Source: RPQJ01 sp963748985 (GTDB lineage: Bacteria; Pseudomonadota; Gammaproteobacteria; Steroidobacterales; Steroidobacteraceae). From it: DNA of 64,000 nt. The notes under the pieces are model-generated. The model saw nothing but the letters and a program-made list of their open reading frames with translations, ran no database searches and was not told the DNA's origin. The translations under genes were made by a program, and so were the position numbers. Of the stretch, positions 1 to 8,827 are shown one piece after another. The stretch lies in assembly GCA_963748985.1 (NCBI GenBank), contig CAVVKQ010000003.1, forward strand, positions 14,408 through 78,407, given 5' to 3'. The first letter of the stretch is position 1, and each line of letters starts with the position of its first letter.

Positions 1-407
1 ATGACCGCGTCGCGCACGACGCCCACGCTGCCTGTGCCGGTGAGCATCACCGGGCCACTGAAGAGCCCCACTTCTTCGATGAGCGCACGACCGGTGAGTT
101 CGCCGGTCCCGTTGGCAACGAACACACCGGCGTGCACGAACCCATCGAAAGTCCGACCCTGCGGGAACACCGCGGTGACACCTGTCCGCACCGGTCCCCG
201 GCCCATGACCAGCGCACCGTCGCCCGCGACCAGCGTGCGGTGGCCGACTTCGACGCCGGGTACGTCAGTGATCGCATTGCAGGCCCCTGGTGTGCCCGGG
301 AACGGCACGCCTAGGTCGCGCGCACGCGGCGATGCAGCGTCGCCGGGCTGGACGGGCGCCAGGCCGAAAGTAGCGACCATGAGAAGGGTCAAAACCGGGT
401 GCTGCAT
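1..407 (-). CDS. P1-family (DmpA/BapA-type) aminopeptidase, N-terminal part
   Basis: The 5' part of a minus-strand gene that runs off the left edge; about 135 residues are visible. After a hydrophobic leader (roughly residues 1-25, probably a signal peptide) comes RARDLGVPFPGTPG, then NAITDVPGVEVGH, GVTAVFPQG and FVANGTGELTGRALIEE, the characteristic start of family S58/P1 (DmpA, BapA, L-aminopeptidase/D-esterase). The self-processing Gly-Ser site and the nucleophile lie outside the window. Family members are N-terminal-nucleophile peptidases that release D-residues, beta-alanine or amides from short peptides. The start is the ATG at 407, which begins the leader. It diverges from the D-aminoacylase gene across an inverted repeat at 455-471, so the two are probably co-regulated. 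The family assignment is confident; the substrate is inferred from context. Confidence 0.8.
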   Translation of the reverse strand, partial: MQHPVLTLLMVATFGLAPVQPGDAASPRARDLGVPFPGTPGACNAITDVPGVEVGHRTLVAGDGALVMGRGPVRTGVTAVFPQGRTFDGFVHAGVFVANGTGELTGRALIEEVGLFSGPVMLTGTGSVGVVRDAV

Positions 408-442
408 GGTTTGCCGTCCGCGCTGGGTGAAAAGCCTTGTCT

Positions 443-471
443 ATCGTATAGTATATTGACCATCGGTCAAT
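443..471. promoter_or_regulatory. Divergent promoter region with TetR-type operator
   Basis: A 7-base inverted repeat, ATTGACC-ATC-GGTCAAT, occupies 455-471 between the divergent DmpA-like and D-aminoacylase genes. For the minus-strand gene, TTGACC (complement of 465-470) can be a -35 box, with TACGAT (complement of 443-448) 16 bases downstream as -10. The plus-strand -35 could be the other TTGACC (456-461), but its -10 is weak. Near-identical repeats precede the TonB receptor (6185-6201) and the S41 peptidase (8842-8858). The short symmetric form fits a TetR-family operator and a TetR gene lies in the locus. That this regulator binds here is inference. Confidence 0.65.
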
Positions 472-506
472 TTCAGCCAGGCAACGCCGTCGAGAGAGGC
501 CCGTTC

Positions 507-2207
507 ATGCACGCACGATCCCTGTTCCAGGCCGCGCTGGCCTGCCTGTTGGTGGCGTCGCCCGCAGGCCCGGCTGCGACCGGGACTGCACCACGCTACG
601 ACGTGCTGCTGCGCGGCGGGTTGATCGTCGACGGCACGGGCGCCCCGCCCTTCCGTGCGGACATAGCGGTCGCGGGTGACCGGATCGTACTGGTCGGCCA
701 GGCGCCGCCGGACGCGGTAGCACGCCTCGAACGCGACGCAACCGGACTGATCGTGACGCCCGGCTTCATCGACCTTCACAGTCATGCCGACGAGGACGTG
801 GAATTCCCGGACTACCGCGCGACCCCGGCCATGGTGCGCCAGGGCGTGACATTGGCCGTTTTCGGCGTGGATGGCGAAAGCGAGCCGCTCGCGGCACGCG
901 AGTTCCGCCGGCGCCTCGGCAAGGACGGCATCGGCGTCAATCACATGACCTACGCGGGTCACAATGGCATCCGGCATGCGGTCATGGGCGACGCGCCGCG
1001 ACCCGCCACGCAGCAGGAACTGGACCAGATGCGCGAGCGGGTGCGGGTCGGCATGAGCGATGGCGCAATTGGCTTGTCGACCGGCCTCATGTACCTGCCC
1101 GGACGTCACGCGACCACGGACGAGGTCGTGGCGCTTGCCAGGGTCGCCGCGGATTACGGCGGTCGCTACGACACGCACGACCGCGACCCCGCGAACGACA
1201 TGCTCGGTTCGCTGGCTGAAGGCCTTGCCATCGGCCGCAGCGCCGGGCTCGAGGCGCACATTGCGCACCTGAAGGCGGTTGGCCGGCGCAACTTCGGCCA
1301 GGTTCCGGGGATCCTCGACCTGTTCGCAGTCGCGCAGAAGTCCGGCCCCGTGAGTGCCGATATCTATCCTTACGACGGCGCGGCTGCACGGATTGCAATG
1401 GAGATCCTGGTGCCACCTGCCGGCTCGGCCGCGGCGGCGACTGCAGCGCTACTCGAGAATCCACGCCTGGACGAGCATGAGCGTCGCGAACTGCTGAGGT
1501 CGTTGGAATCGCAGTGGCGGGAAGTCCTCGCCTCGCCGGGCTTGCGCGCAGCCGCGCAGAAAGCGACCGAGCACCCTGCCGCCGACGTCTACAGCTGGGT
1601 TACGGCGGTGGGTTACGAATCGTTCCGGGTCGTGAGCAGCGCGCGTCCAGGGCTGGTGGGACAAATGCTCGTCGACATCGCGGCCGAACGCGGTGTAACG
1701 CCCTTCGAGGCACTGGCAGAGCTCGTACAGGTCGAAGGCGCGCGGGCCAAGCTGACCCTGGGCGCTGTCGACGAAGCGGAAATGCGGCAGCTGTTGCGGC
1801 AACCCTGGATGATGGTGGCGAGCGACGGACGCGAGCGCGGCGTCGAGGGTGGGCGCGGCCACCCTCGCTTCCGCGGCAGCTTCGCACGCGTCCTGGCCCG
1901 GTACGTGCGGGACGAACGCGTGCTGACGCTGCCGGAGGCGGTGCACAAGATGAGCGGCCAATCCGCCGCCTATTTGAATCTCGTCGATCGCGGTGTGATC
2001 CGTCCCGGCGCTATGGCCGACCTTGCCGTCTTCGACCTCGCTGCGGTTCATGACCGCTCGACCTGGGATCAACCGGAACTCTACGCCGAGGGATTCCAGC
2101 ACGTGCTGGTCAATGGCACGCCTGCACTGCTCGATGGCACACCGACGGGTGCGCTCGCTGGCCGCTTCGTGCCGTATTCGGGCAGCACCCGCGAGACGCC
2201 GCGATGA
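507..2207 (+). CDS. N-acyl-D-amino-acid deacylase (amidohydrolase superfamily)
   Basis: A 566-residue protein with an N-terminal signal peptide (about residues 1-24), so probably periplasmic. The metal-binding start of the amidohydrolase barrel is VTPGFIDLHSHADED, with H91 and H93. Further D-aminoacylase hallmarks are GLSTGLMYLPG, the YDTHDRD and EAHIAHLKAVG strand ends, SADIYPYDG, MVASDG and the C-terminal GVIRPGAMADLAVFD. These enzymes hydrolyse N-acyl-D-amino acids (or N-acyl-D-Glu/Asp) to the free D-amino acid. The ATG at 507 was chosen because it follows a GAGAGAGG ribosome site and opens the signal peptide; the frame stays open further upstream but through the promoter. Its stop overlaps the next start by four bases. 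Family confident; exact acyl and side-chain preference unknown. Confidence 0.88.
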   Translation: MHARSLFQAALACLLVASPAGPAATGTAPRYDVLLRGGLIVDGTGAPPFRADIAVAGDRIVLVGQAPPDAVARLERDATGLIVTPGFIDLHSHADEDVEFPDYRATPAMVRQGVTLAVFGVDGESEPLAAREFRRRLGKDGIGVNHMTYAGHNGIRHAVMGDAPRPATQQELDQMRERVRVGMSDGAIGLSTGLMYLPGRHATTDEVVALARVAADYGGRYDTHDRDPANDMLGSLAEGLAIGRSAGLEAHIAHLKAVGRRNFGQVPGILDLFAVAQKSGPVSADIYPYDGAAARIAMEILVPPAGSAAAATAALLENPRLDEHERRELLRSLESQWREVLASPGLRAAAQKATEHPAADVYSWVTAVGYESFRVVSSARPGLVGQMLVDIAAERGVTPFEALAELVQVEGARAKLTLGAVDEAEMRQLLRQPWMMVASDGRERGVEGGRGHPRFRGSFARVLARYVRDERVLTLPEAVHKMSGQSAAYLNLVDRGVIRPGAMADLAVFDLAAVHDRSTWDQPELYAEGFQHVLVNGTPALLDGTPTGALAGRFVPYSGSTRETPR

Positions 2208-3043
2208 CGAGCACCGCATTGCTGCAAGGGACACCGCTCCGCGAGGTGACTGCCGACGACATCGCAACCTACGAGCGCGACGGCGTAGTGCTGCTGCCTG
2301 GGATCTTCGGTGCCGATTGGCTTGACCTGCTGCGTGCAGGTGTCGATCGCTGCATGTCGACCCCGGGCCCGCATGCGGTGCTTGGCGATCGCTCGCAGCC
2401 CGGGTTCTTCTTCGGCGATCAGGACATGTGGTTGCGACTGCCGGAGTTCCGCCGGCTTGTGCACGAGTCGCCCGCGGCACTGATCGCGGCGCGAATCATG
2501 CGCGCGAGCCGGATCAATTTCTTCTTCGACCAGGTCATCGTCAAGGAGCCGGGTACCGAACAACGCACGCCCTGGCACCAGGACCAGCCGTACTGGGCCG
2601 TTTCGGGTCACCAGGTCTGCGCTATATGGCTGGCGCTGGATGACGTCGCAAGTGAGAACTGCGTGGAATTCGTGCTGGGCTCGCACCAGTGGGGCACGGA
2701 ATTCAATCCGCAGCACTTCGCCGACGGCAGTGGCTACGCGGGCACCGGGTTGCCGCCATTGCCGGACATCGAAGCCCAGCGCGAGCAGTACCCGATCGGC
2801 AGCTTTGCGGTCCAGGCGGGAGACTGCATCGTTTTCAACGCGATGACGGTCCATGGCGCCCCCGGCAATCGTTCGCTCGCGCGACGAAGACGTGCCGTCT
2901 CGACTCGCTGGTGCGGCGACGACGCGCGATACCGAGTTCGCGCGGGCGAGGTCGCGGTACCGTCCTGCGACCCCGGATTGCAGGATGGCGACATCCTCGA
3001 CTGTGAAATATTCCCGCGAGTCTGGCAGCACGAACCGGCCTGA
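2204..3043 (+). CDS. Phytanoyl-CoA dioxygenase (PhyH) family Fe(II)/2-oxoglutarate oxygenase
   Basis: A 279-residue protein with no signal peptide. The N-terminal segment (ITADD-like helix, then YERDGVVLLPGIF) is typical of PhyH proteins. The iron-binding triad is visible as H125-x-D127 in TPWHQDQPYW and H217 in VHGAPGNRS; R228 or a neighbour could bind 2-oxoglutarate. The start codon overlaps the deacylase stop (ATGA), so translation is coupled and both act in one process. PhyH enzymes hydroxylate many substrates, including free amino acids and acyl-CoAs. Hydroxylation of a D-amino acid or its product would fit the locus but is speculation. A TetR gene follows after 112 bases on the same strand. 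Confidence 0.85.
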   Translation: MTSTALLQGTPLREVTADDIATYERDGVVLLPGIFGADWLDLLRAGVDRCMSTPGPHAVLGDRSQPGFFFGDQDMWLRLPEFRRLVHESPAALIAARIMRASRINFFFDQVIVKEPGTEQRTPWHQDQPYWAVSGHQVCAIWLALDDVASENCVEFVLGSHQWGTEFNPQHFADGSGYAGTGLPPLPDIEAQREQYPIGSFAVQAGDCIVFNAMTVHGAPGNRSLARRRRAVSTRWCGDDARYRVRAGEVAVPSCDPGLQDGDILDCEIFPRVWQHEPA

Positions 3044-3155
3044 CTTGTCCTTGACCATCGCCGGCGGCAGCGTTCAGCGTCGGACCCGGCAGGCAAGTGG
3101 GCTAAACTACAGTCGCGAGCCAGGTGGACCCCACGCATTCCGGAACGAAGACTCG

Positions 3156-3875
3156 ATGCCGACAGCAACGCCAACCCGCAAGAAAAAAGCGCCTGTGCGC
3201 GCGAAGCAGACGCCTGTGCGTGCGAAGCAGACGCCGGTGCGTCCCGCACCCTGGGACAGCCCGCGTCGCAGCGGCCGCGAACCTTCCTTCATCGAGGAAG
3301 CGCGACGCAAGCAGATCCTCGACGTCTCGCTGCGGCTGATCGCACAACGGGGCTACGACAGCACTTCGCTCGCGGACATTGCCGAAGCCGTCGGCGTCAG
3401 CAAGGGCGTCATTTCATACCACTTCGATGGCAAGAGCGATCTTGGCAAGCAGGTCCTGCGACACTGGATGCGGCAGTACAACCGCTACGTGACCGAGCGG
3501 TTGGGCAGGCATGCCAGTTACCGCGCGAAGCTGCTGGAGTTGCCCAGCGCAGCCATCGATTTTGCCGCCGAACGCCACGCGGAGGCCCTGATCTACCTTG
3601 ATACGGTCGGTTGTTTCGGCACGACCGAGGAACGGCACCTGTTCCTCGCCTGGGCCGAGGCCGGCATGCGCGATTACATACTCGACGTTATCCGCAAGGC
3701 GCGTGCGGCGGGTGAAATCGGCGAGGTCGACGAGGGACCACTGGCCGACCTGATCCAGGCCATGGCCGATGGCGTGACGGGCCTGTGGGGCATGGATCCG
3801 AAAGCCGTCGACCTGGATGGTTGCAAGAAACTCATCCGGCAGATGCTGCTCAGCGTGATCGGCGGCAAGCGCTAG
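3156..3875 (+). CDS. TetR/AcrR-family transcriptional regulator
   Basis: A 239-residue regulator. The N-terminal 45 residues are basic and contain a tandem repeat of PVRAKQT encoded by a 21-base direct repeat. The TetR helix-turn-helix lies at about residues 52-96: RKQILDVSLRLIAQRGYDS, then SLADIAEAVGVSKGVISYHF. The rest is the helical ligand-binding and dimer domain. The ATG at 3156 was chosen because the sequence upstream in this frame does not look coding. It may be cotranscribed with the deacylase-PhyH pair or use its own promoter; a single half operator, TTGACCATC, lies at 3051-3059. It is the natural candidate to bind the three TTGACC-N3-GGTCAA type repeats in the locus. The ligand is unknown. 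Confidence 0.85.
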   Translation: MPTATPTRKKKAPVRAKQTPVRAKQTPVRPAPWDSPRRSGREPSFIEEARRKQILDVSLRLIAQRGYDSTSLADIAEAVGVSKGVISYHFDGKSDLGKQVLRHWMRQYNRYVTERLGRHASYRAKLLELPSAAIDFAAERHAEALIYLDTVGCFGTTEERHLFLAWAEAGMRDYILDVIRKARAAGEIGEVDEGPLADLIQAMADGVTGLWGMDPKAVDLDGCKKLIRQMLLSVIGGKR

Positions 3876-3902
3876 ACCGCGACGTCGCACTGCGTGAACC
3901 CG

Positions 3903-3930
3903 CCCTCTCCCCGCCGACGCGGAGAGAGGG
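3903..3930. terminator. Hairpin between convergent tetR and TonB-receptor genes
   Basis: CCCTCTCC (3903-3910) and GGAGAGAGGG (3921-3930) can pair around a 10-base loop in the 67-base gap between two convergent genes. There is no clear T-run on either side, so this is a possible bidirectional terminator only. Confidence 0.4.
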
Positions 3931-3942
3931 TCGCGCCAGCGG

Positions 3943-6105
3943 TCAGAACTCGAAACCAACCTCGATACCGTAGGTCAGCGGCGGCGCCAGCTGGTGCGTG
4001 TACTGCCCTGGCACGATCACACCGGCACGCCGGTCGAGGGCGTAGTCCTCGTCCGACAGGTTGCGTCCCCAGAGCCCGACCGACCAGCCTGCTGCTGCCG
4101 CGAGCGAGATGCGCGCATCGATCGTGGTGTAGGAATCCTGGGTCGCGAGTGGATCGTTCGACGGTTCGAAGAAGACGTCGTCCCGCCAGTTGGCTTCGAG
4201 TCGGGCGCTGAGGACGTAGTCGCCGAATACCGGCGCCTGGTACTGCAGCGCGGCGTTGAGGGCATTCTCCGCCGCCAGCGGCAGCACATTGCCCGAATAG
4301 TCGTCGCCTTGCGCCGTGGCGTTCCTGAACGAGTCAAAGTTCGCGTCGGTATAGCCATACGCGGCGCTCAGCTGTAACGCCTCGGTCGCTTGCCACAGGA
4401 ACTCGACTTCCGCGCCCTTGCTTTCCGCCGTGGCCGCATTCGACGTCTGGTATTGCGGCACACCGCCCACCAGCACCAGCTGGTTCACCTGTAGGTCGTC
4501 ATACGTCAACGTGAAAAGCGCGATGTTCAGGCGGGCGGCCCCTTCCAGCAGCGTCGTCTTCAGGCCGATTTCGTAGCTGTCCACGAGTTCGGGTTCGTAG
4601 GCTGCGTCGTCCGTCGGCGTGATCGAAAAGACATTGAAACCGCCCGCCTTGAATCCCTGCGCGTAGGAGGCATAGGCGAGGACGTTCTCGCTCGGTGTCC
4701 AGTTCAGGCTCACGGATGGCGACGTCTGGCTGTCGTCGCGCGACACCTTGCGCTGCGGATACGTGGGCAGCAGCACCTGGAACGGGTCCCCCACCTGCGA
4801 GTGCGTGACGTCCTTCTGCTCGTCCGAGTAGCGCAGGCCCGCACTGACGCTCCATTGGTCGCTGAAGCGGTAGGTGCCCTGGGCGTACACAGCCCATCCG
4901 TCCGAACTGACGTCGCCGAAGATCTCGCCGGTCACCTCGTCCGGATAGATGCCGAGATCGGGCCCGACGATCGCGGTGGAGATCGTGTCGAGCGACTGGT
5001 CCTCGTAATAGAGGCCCGCGACGTAATCGAACTTCGAGCCGCCTTTCGAGACGAGTCTCAGCTCCTGGCTGAACTGCGTGTAGTCCTCGCTGATGCCGGA
5101 ACTCAGCATGTTCAGCACGCTGAAATCGTTGTCGTTCATGTTCTCCCAGTCGAACTGCCGATAGGCCGTTATGGACGTCACGACGCCGAGCGCCGTGTCC
5201 CAATCGGCCTGCAACGACACCCCGGACTGGTCACGATCGCCACGCGCATCCCGGTCGTTCGCAACCTTGCGGTCGAAGGGATTCGCATCGGCGAACGGGG
5301 CGCCCGTGAACGCGCCGTTCAGGAACACTTCCGATGCTCCGGACGCTGTCCGGTTGCGCGCAGTATCGGCACGCAGGATGAGGTTGAGAGTGTCGGTGGC
5401 TGCAAAAGCCAGTGCGAGCCTGCCGCCCGTTTCATCGGCGTCTTCGAGCTCGTTGCCCGTGGCCGTATTGTCCATGTAGCCATCACGCTTCTGATAGCTG
5501 CCCGACAGGCGCGCAGTCAGTCGCTCCGAACCGAGCGGACCGGACACTGCGGCATGTGCCAGCTGCTGGTTGTAATTGCCGTAACCCAGGTGGACCTCGC
5601 CCGTGAACTCGGGAGTGGGCAGCTTGGTGATGAAATTGATCGCGCCCGCGATCGTATTCTTGCCGTACAGGGCGCCCTGCGGGCCCCGCAGGAATTCCAC
5701 CCGGTCCAGGTCGTACAGGGATGAGTTCATCGTGGTCGGCCGGCCCTGGTAGACACCATCCACGAACACGCCCACCGCGGGGTCGACGCCGGGATTGTTC
5801 GGGTTCGAGGAGATGCCGCGTACTGTAATGACCGTCGCGCGCAGGCTCGCGCCCGTGTTGATGTAGACGTTGGGCACCGAGTTGGCGAGATTCTCGATGC
5901 GCACGATTCCGGCAGCCCGCAGCGTATCGGCCGTCACCGCACTCACTGCCGCCGGGATCGACTGCAGGTTCGACTCGCGGCGCTGGGCGGTGACCACGAT
6001 TTCCTCGAGCGTTGCGCTGGCCGACTGCGCCCTGGAAATTTCCGGCGCGGCGGCGGCGCAGGCTAGGACCGAATAAACGACGGTTCGAAGTCGGACGCTG
6101 GGCAT
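3943..6105 (-). CDS. TonB-dependent outer-membrane receptor
   Basis: A 720-residue receptor. A signal peptide (about residues 1-26) is followed by LEEIVVTAQRRESNLQSIP, the plug start and TonB-box region of the CirA/FhuA-like 'OM receptor' family. The plug domain carries ITVRGISSN, GVFVDGVYQGRP and VEFLRGPQGALYGKNTIAGAINF. A 22-strand barrel should occupy the remainder, and the protein ends in Phe, as barrel proteins usually do. Such receptors import large or scarce substrates with TonB energy. Its promoter carries an inverted repeat like that before the deacylase and S41 genes, so the cargo is plausibly a D-amino-acid-containing peptide or an N-acyl amino acid. That is inference. Convergent with tetR; the dehydrogenase gene lies directly upstream. 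Confidence 0.92.
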   Translation of the reverse strand: MPSVRLRTVVYSVLACAAAAPEISRAQSASATLEEIVVTAQRRESNLQSIPAAVSAVTADTLRAAGIVRIENLANSVPNVYINTGASLRATVITVRGISSNPNNPGVDPAVGVFVDGVYQGRPTTMNSSLYDLDRVEFLRGPQGALYGKNTIAGAINFITKLPTPEFTGEVHLGYGNYNQQLAHAAVSGPLGSERLTARLSGSYQKRDGYMDNTATGNELEDADETGGRLALAFAATDTLNLILRADTARNRTASGASEVFLNGAFTGAPFADANPFDRKVANDRDARGDRDQSGVSLQADWDTALGVVTSITAYRQFDWENMNDNDFSVLNMLSSGISEDYTQFSQELRLVSKGGSKFDYVAGLYYEDQSLDTISTAIVGPDLGIYPDEVTGEIFGDVSSDGWAVYAQGTYRFSDQWSVSAGLRYSDEQKDVTHSQVGDPFQVLLPTYPQRKVSRDDSQTSPSVSLNWTPSENVLAYASYAQGFKAGGFNVFSITPTDDAAYEPELVDSYEIGLKTTLLEGAARLNIALFTLTYDDLQVNQLVLVGGVPQYQTSNAATAESKGAEVEFLWQATEALQLSAAYGYTDANFDSFRNATAQGDDYSGNVLPLAAENALNAALQYQAPVFGDYVLSARLEANWRDDVFFEPSNDPLATQDSYTTIDARISLAAAAGWSVGLWGRNLSDEDYALDRRAGVIVPGQYTHQLAPPLTYGIEVGFEF

Positions 6106-6171
6106 GAACGGCTCCCGGGGGTTCTGGATTGCTGCAACTGCGACCGGGCCACCGGCGCCGACCGCGTGCCT

Positions 6172-6201
6172 TTTATATGCCAGAACTGTCCGCCGGTCAA
6201 A
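6172..6201 (-). promoter_or_regulatory. Promoter of the TonB receptor with overlapping TetR-type operator
   Basis: Read on the minus strand: TTGACC (complement of 6195-6200), a 17-base spacer, then TATAAA (complement of 6172-6177), a good sigma-70 promoter about 70-95 bases before the ATG at 6105. The inverted repeat ACTGTCC-GCC-GGTCAAA (6185-6201) covers the -35 box. It matches the repeat at 455-471 at most arm positions. A repressor bound here would block polymerase. Confidence 0.65.
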
Positions 6202-6214
6202 AAATATATACGCA

Positions 6215-7321
6215 CTATATAAATCTATCCGGCGTTAAGCCCGTGCCTGCCAGCGCGGACGGGACTTCCCGCCCGAGGATGGCGCTGGCGACGAGGAGCG
6301 ACGCTGCCGGCGAGGTCTGGATGCCGTAGCCGCCGAGTCCCGCCGACCAGAAGAACCCGGGCACGCGCGGGTCCCGGCCAAGGACCGGGCTGCGGTCGGC
6401 AAAGAAGCAGCGCAAGCCGGCCCAGGATGTCATTACGCGATCCACGACCATGGTCGTCGCGGATTCGAAGCGCTCTATACCTGTTGCGATGTCGACGTCA
6501 TCCGCGCAGGCGTCACAGGGGACGACCTCGGTTTCATCGGCCGGTGAAACCAGCAGGCGCCCCGCCTCGCCTTTGAAGTACCACTGCTCGCCGATGTCGA
6601 CGACGAGCGGCCATCGCAACGCGTTCAGGCCAGGGTCCAGCGGCACTACCGCCATGCTTCGTCGCCTGGCTTGCAACCCGAGTGGCGCCAGTCCCGCCAT
6701 GGATGCGATTGCATCGGCCCAGGCACCGGCGGCATTGACGACCACCGGCGCCTCGTAGACTTCGGATGCAGTCACGACGCGCCAGCAGTTGCCTACGCGA
6801 TGCAGTCCTTCGACACGCCGCCGGCAGTGTATTTCACCCCCAAGATGCCTGAACGCCTTCAACCAGGCGCCGTGCAACGCGTCCACGTCGATATCCGCCG
6901 CGGCCGGGTCCCAGACGCAGGCGTCGAACCGTGCAGGCCGCAGGATGGGCACCTGTTCGAGCGCGAAGGCGCCGTCCCGAATTTGCGCGGTTGGGGCGAG
7001 TGGCTTGACCTGGTCGAAGAACGCTGCAAGCCGGGGGCGCTGGGCGGCCGTGGCGACGTACATGACACCACGTGGCGCCAGCAGTGGCCGCTCCAGACCG
7101 AGGCCAGGGTCGAGGAAATACGCGTGGCTGGCGGCCGTCAGGACCCGAATCGACTCGTTGCCGTGCGCACGATCGAACATCGCCGCCGACCGGCCCGTCG
7201 AGTGGTAGCCGACGTGGTCTTCGCCGTCCAGGATGATGGTCCGCCCGGCCTGAGCCAGTCGCCAGCCGACCGACGCGCCGGCGATACCGCTGCCGATTAC
7301 GATGAAGTCTGCCGTTCGCAT
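6215..7321 (-). CDS. FAD-dependent D-amino-acid dehydrogenase (DauA-like)
   Basis: A 368-residue DAO-family flavoprotein. FADs Rossmann motif at residues 8-33: VIGSGIAGASVGWRLAQAG, followed by GYHSTGRSAAMFD (H40). VNAAGAWADAIASMAG, the LQARRRS segment, DIATGIERFESATT, SWAGLRCFFADRSPV and GFFWSAGLGGYGIQTS all closely follow the pattern I recall for Pseudomonas D-arginine dehydrogenase DauA. Such enzymes oxidise D-amino acids to 2-oxo acids with release of ammonia, passing electrons to the quinone pool rather than to oxygen. The ATG at 7321 starts directly at the FAD motif. It lies 46 bases after the S41 peptidase stop, so the two are probably one operon driven from the operator at 8842-8858. 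Family confident; preference for basic D-amino acids is inferred from resemblance only. Confidence 0.85.
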   Translation of the reverse strand: MRTADFIVIGSGIAGASVGWRLAQAGRTIILDGEDHVGYHSTGRSAAMFDRAHGNESIRVLTAASHAYFLDPGLGLERPLLAPRGVMYVATAAQRPRLAAFFDQVKPLAPTAQIRDGAFALEQVPILRPARFDACVWDPAAADIDVDALHGAWLKAFRHLGGEIHCRRRVEGLHRVGNCWRVVTASEVYEAPVVVNAAGAWADAIASMAGLAPLGLQARRRSMAVVPLDPGLNALRWPLVVDIGEQWYFKGEAGRLLVSPADETEVVPCDACADDVDIATGIERFESATTMVVDRVMTSWAGLRCFFADRSPVLGRDPRVPGFFWSAGLGGYGIQTSPAASLLVASAILGREVPSALAGTGLTPDRFI

Positions 7322-7367
7322 CAGGCTTCCTGTGTTGGTGGCGGCAGTGCGCTCACGCCCTCCACGA

Positions 7368-8771
7368 TCATCGGGAATCGAGGACGAAATCGAGTTGCAC
7401 GTCCCGTCCAGCGGCCAGGTCGGCGCCCGTTGCCGTGACCGGATCGTCCGGTTCGATGCTGGCATCCGCAGGCGCGCCGGCATCCGGGCGCAGCAGCCGG
7501 GCCGTCGTCAGGTTCAGGTAGTAGTCCGTGCCGGACAGCGCGGCGGGATACTCCGTGCCATTGAAGCTCGCCGAATTGCCCGCCGCCTCCCCGACGATGC
7601 GACCGAGGTGATTGTCCCTGACCAGCACGGCGAACAATGTGCCACTGCTGAACGTGCCGGCATCGGTCAGCAAGTACAGCTGCCGGCCCGGCAATCTCTG
7701 CGTCAACGGACGTTGTGCGATGCGGCTGCGCAGTTCCGCGAGGACCAGCGCCGGCGGCAATTCGTAGGTCCCGGCGTCGAGGGGTATCGGCGGCAGCCCT
7801 GCCTGGGCCAGCATCGGATTCAACGCCGCCGGCATGAGCATCGGCAGGGTTGCAGCCAGCACCGGCGACGGACGTGGCACGACGGTGAAGACTGAATAGC
7901 CGTCGAAGCCGAGCGCATCCAGCATGGCGACGGCGACACTCGAGTCGCCGCCAGGATTGCCGCGGATATCAATCGCAATCTTGTGCACGTCCGCGCGGGC
8001 GGCAGCCGCCAGGAACTCATCGAATTTCGTCACGAGTTCGGCGTCGTGATCGAATCGGTCGAACCAGAAGTGCCCCGTGCTGCGTTCCGGCCAGATACGG
8101 AATCCGACCCAGTGACGCACCGCCACCGGTGCATCCGGTCGCGCGGAAGCCTGCAGGCGCTCCGTCCTGCGGGAGCCGTCAGGGCCGATCATGCGCAGGC
8201 GGATGGTGCCGTCCTGCGAGACCAGGCCGAGATTTCGCAGCGTGTCGATCCTTGGCAGCAGGTTGGCACCGTGCGCGCGCACCCACTGGGGCGTTTCGTG
8301 CGGAATGCGCGCGCCGAGCGCTACCTCCAGGTCGTCCGTCGAGAGCGCCCCGATTGCCACGACCCTGGCACCGGTTGGCACACGCGGCACGCCGCTGCGG
8401 ACCCAGAGTCCAGCCGAATTCCACTCGAACTCCACCGGCAGCGTGCGGCACGCCTTGGCAGACGACTCGAGCATACGCACTTCCAGGTGAGCATCACGCA
8501 ACGGGACCAGCGCGCGGTTGAGCGTATCGGCCAATTCGCGTTGACGCGGTGCCCGGGAACCGATTCGTCGCGCGTCCTCCAGACCCAGCCGTACGCCCGC
8601 CACAAGGCCCGACACCGAGCCCACGTGGGAGTCGACGATCTGGCGCTCGACGAATTCGACCAGCTTGAGGGCGTCTGCGGCATCGAGCCGCGACTCGCCG
8701 CAGTCAGCGGCAATGCCTGCACGGGCGGCGAGGCACAAGGCAATGCAAGCGATGAACCTGGGCAAGGGCAT
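7368..8771 (-). CDS. Secreted S41-family (C-terminal processing type) peptidase
   Basis: A 467-residue protein. The signal peptide spans about residues 1-22 (LPRFIACIALCLAARAGIAA). After a helical N-terminal domain comes a degenerate PDZ-like stretch around residues 125-160, then the S41 catalytic core: KIAIDIRGNPGGDSSVA (about 264-280) and LLTDAGTFSSGTLFAV with the nucleophile at S375 or S376, followed by GEAAGNSASF. The usual catalytic lysine is not obvious, so this may belong to the tail-specific/tricorn-like group with a Ser-His variant. It could trim imported or periplasmic peptides in the same locus. Start chosen at 8771 because it begins the signal peptide. It is the first gene behind the operator at 8842-8858. 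Confidence 0.8.
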   Translation of the reverse strand: MPLPRFIACIALCLAARAGIAADCGESRLDAADALKLVEFVERQIVDSHVGSVSGLVAGVRLGLEDARRIGSRAPRQRELADTLNRALVPLRDAHLEVRMLESSAKACRTLPVEFEWNSAGLWVRSGVPRVPTGARVVAIGALSTDDLEVALGARIPHETPQWVRAHGANLLPRIDTLRNLGLVSQDGTIRLRMIGPDGSRRTERLQASARPDAPVAVRHWVGFRIWPERSTGHFWFDRFDHDAELVTKFDEFLAAAARADVHKIAIDIRGNPGGDSSVAVAMLDALGFDGYSVFTVVPRPSPVLAATLPMLMPAALNPMLAQAGLPPIPLDAGTYELPPALVLAELRSRIAQRPLTQRLPGRQLYLLTDAGTFSSGTLFAVLVRDNHLGRIVGEAAGNSASFNGTEYPAALSGTDYYLNLTTARLLRPDAGAPADASIEPDDPVTATGADLAAGRDVQLDFVLDSR

Positions 8772-8827
8772 GGGGTGGCTCCAGCACGTCGAGCGTGGCA
8801 AGTCTGCGGCGAGCCGCACCAGGCTGA

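Noticed and set aside
3051..3065. A fourth TetR operator upstream of tetR (TTGACCATCGCC)
   Set aside because: Only the left half matches; the right half GGTCAA is absent, so autoregulation through this site is not supported.
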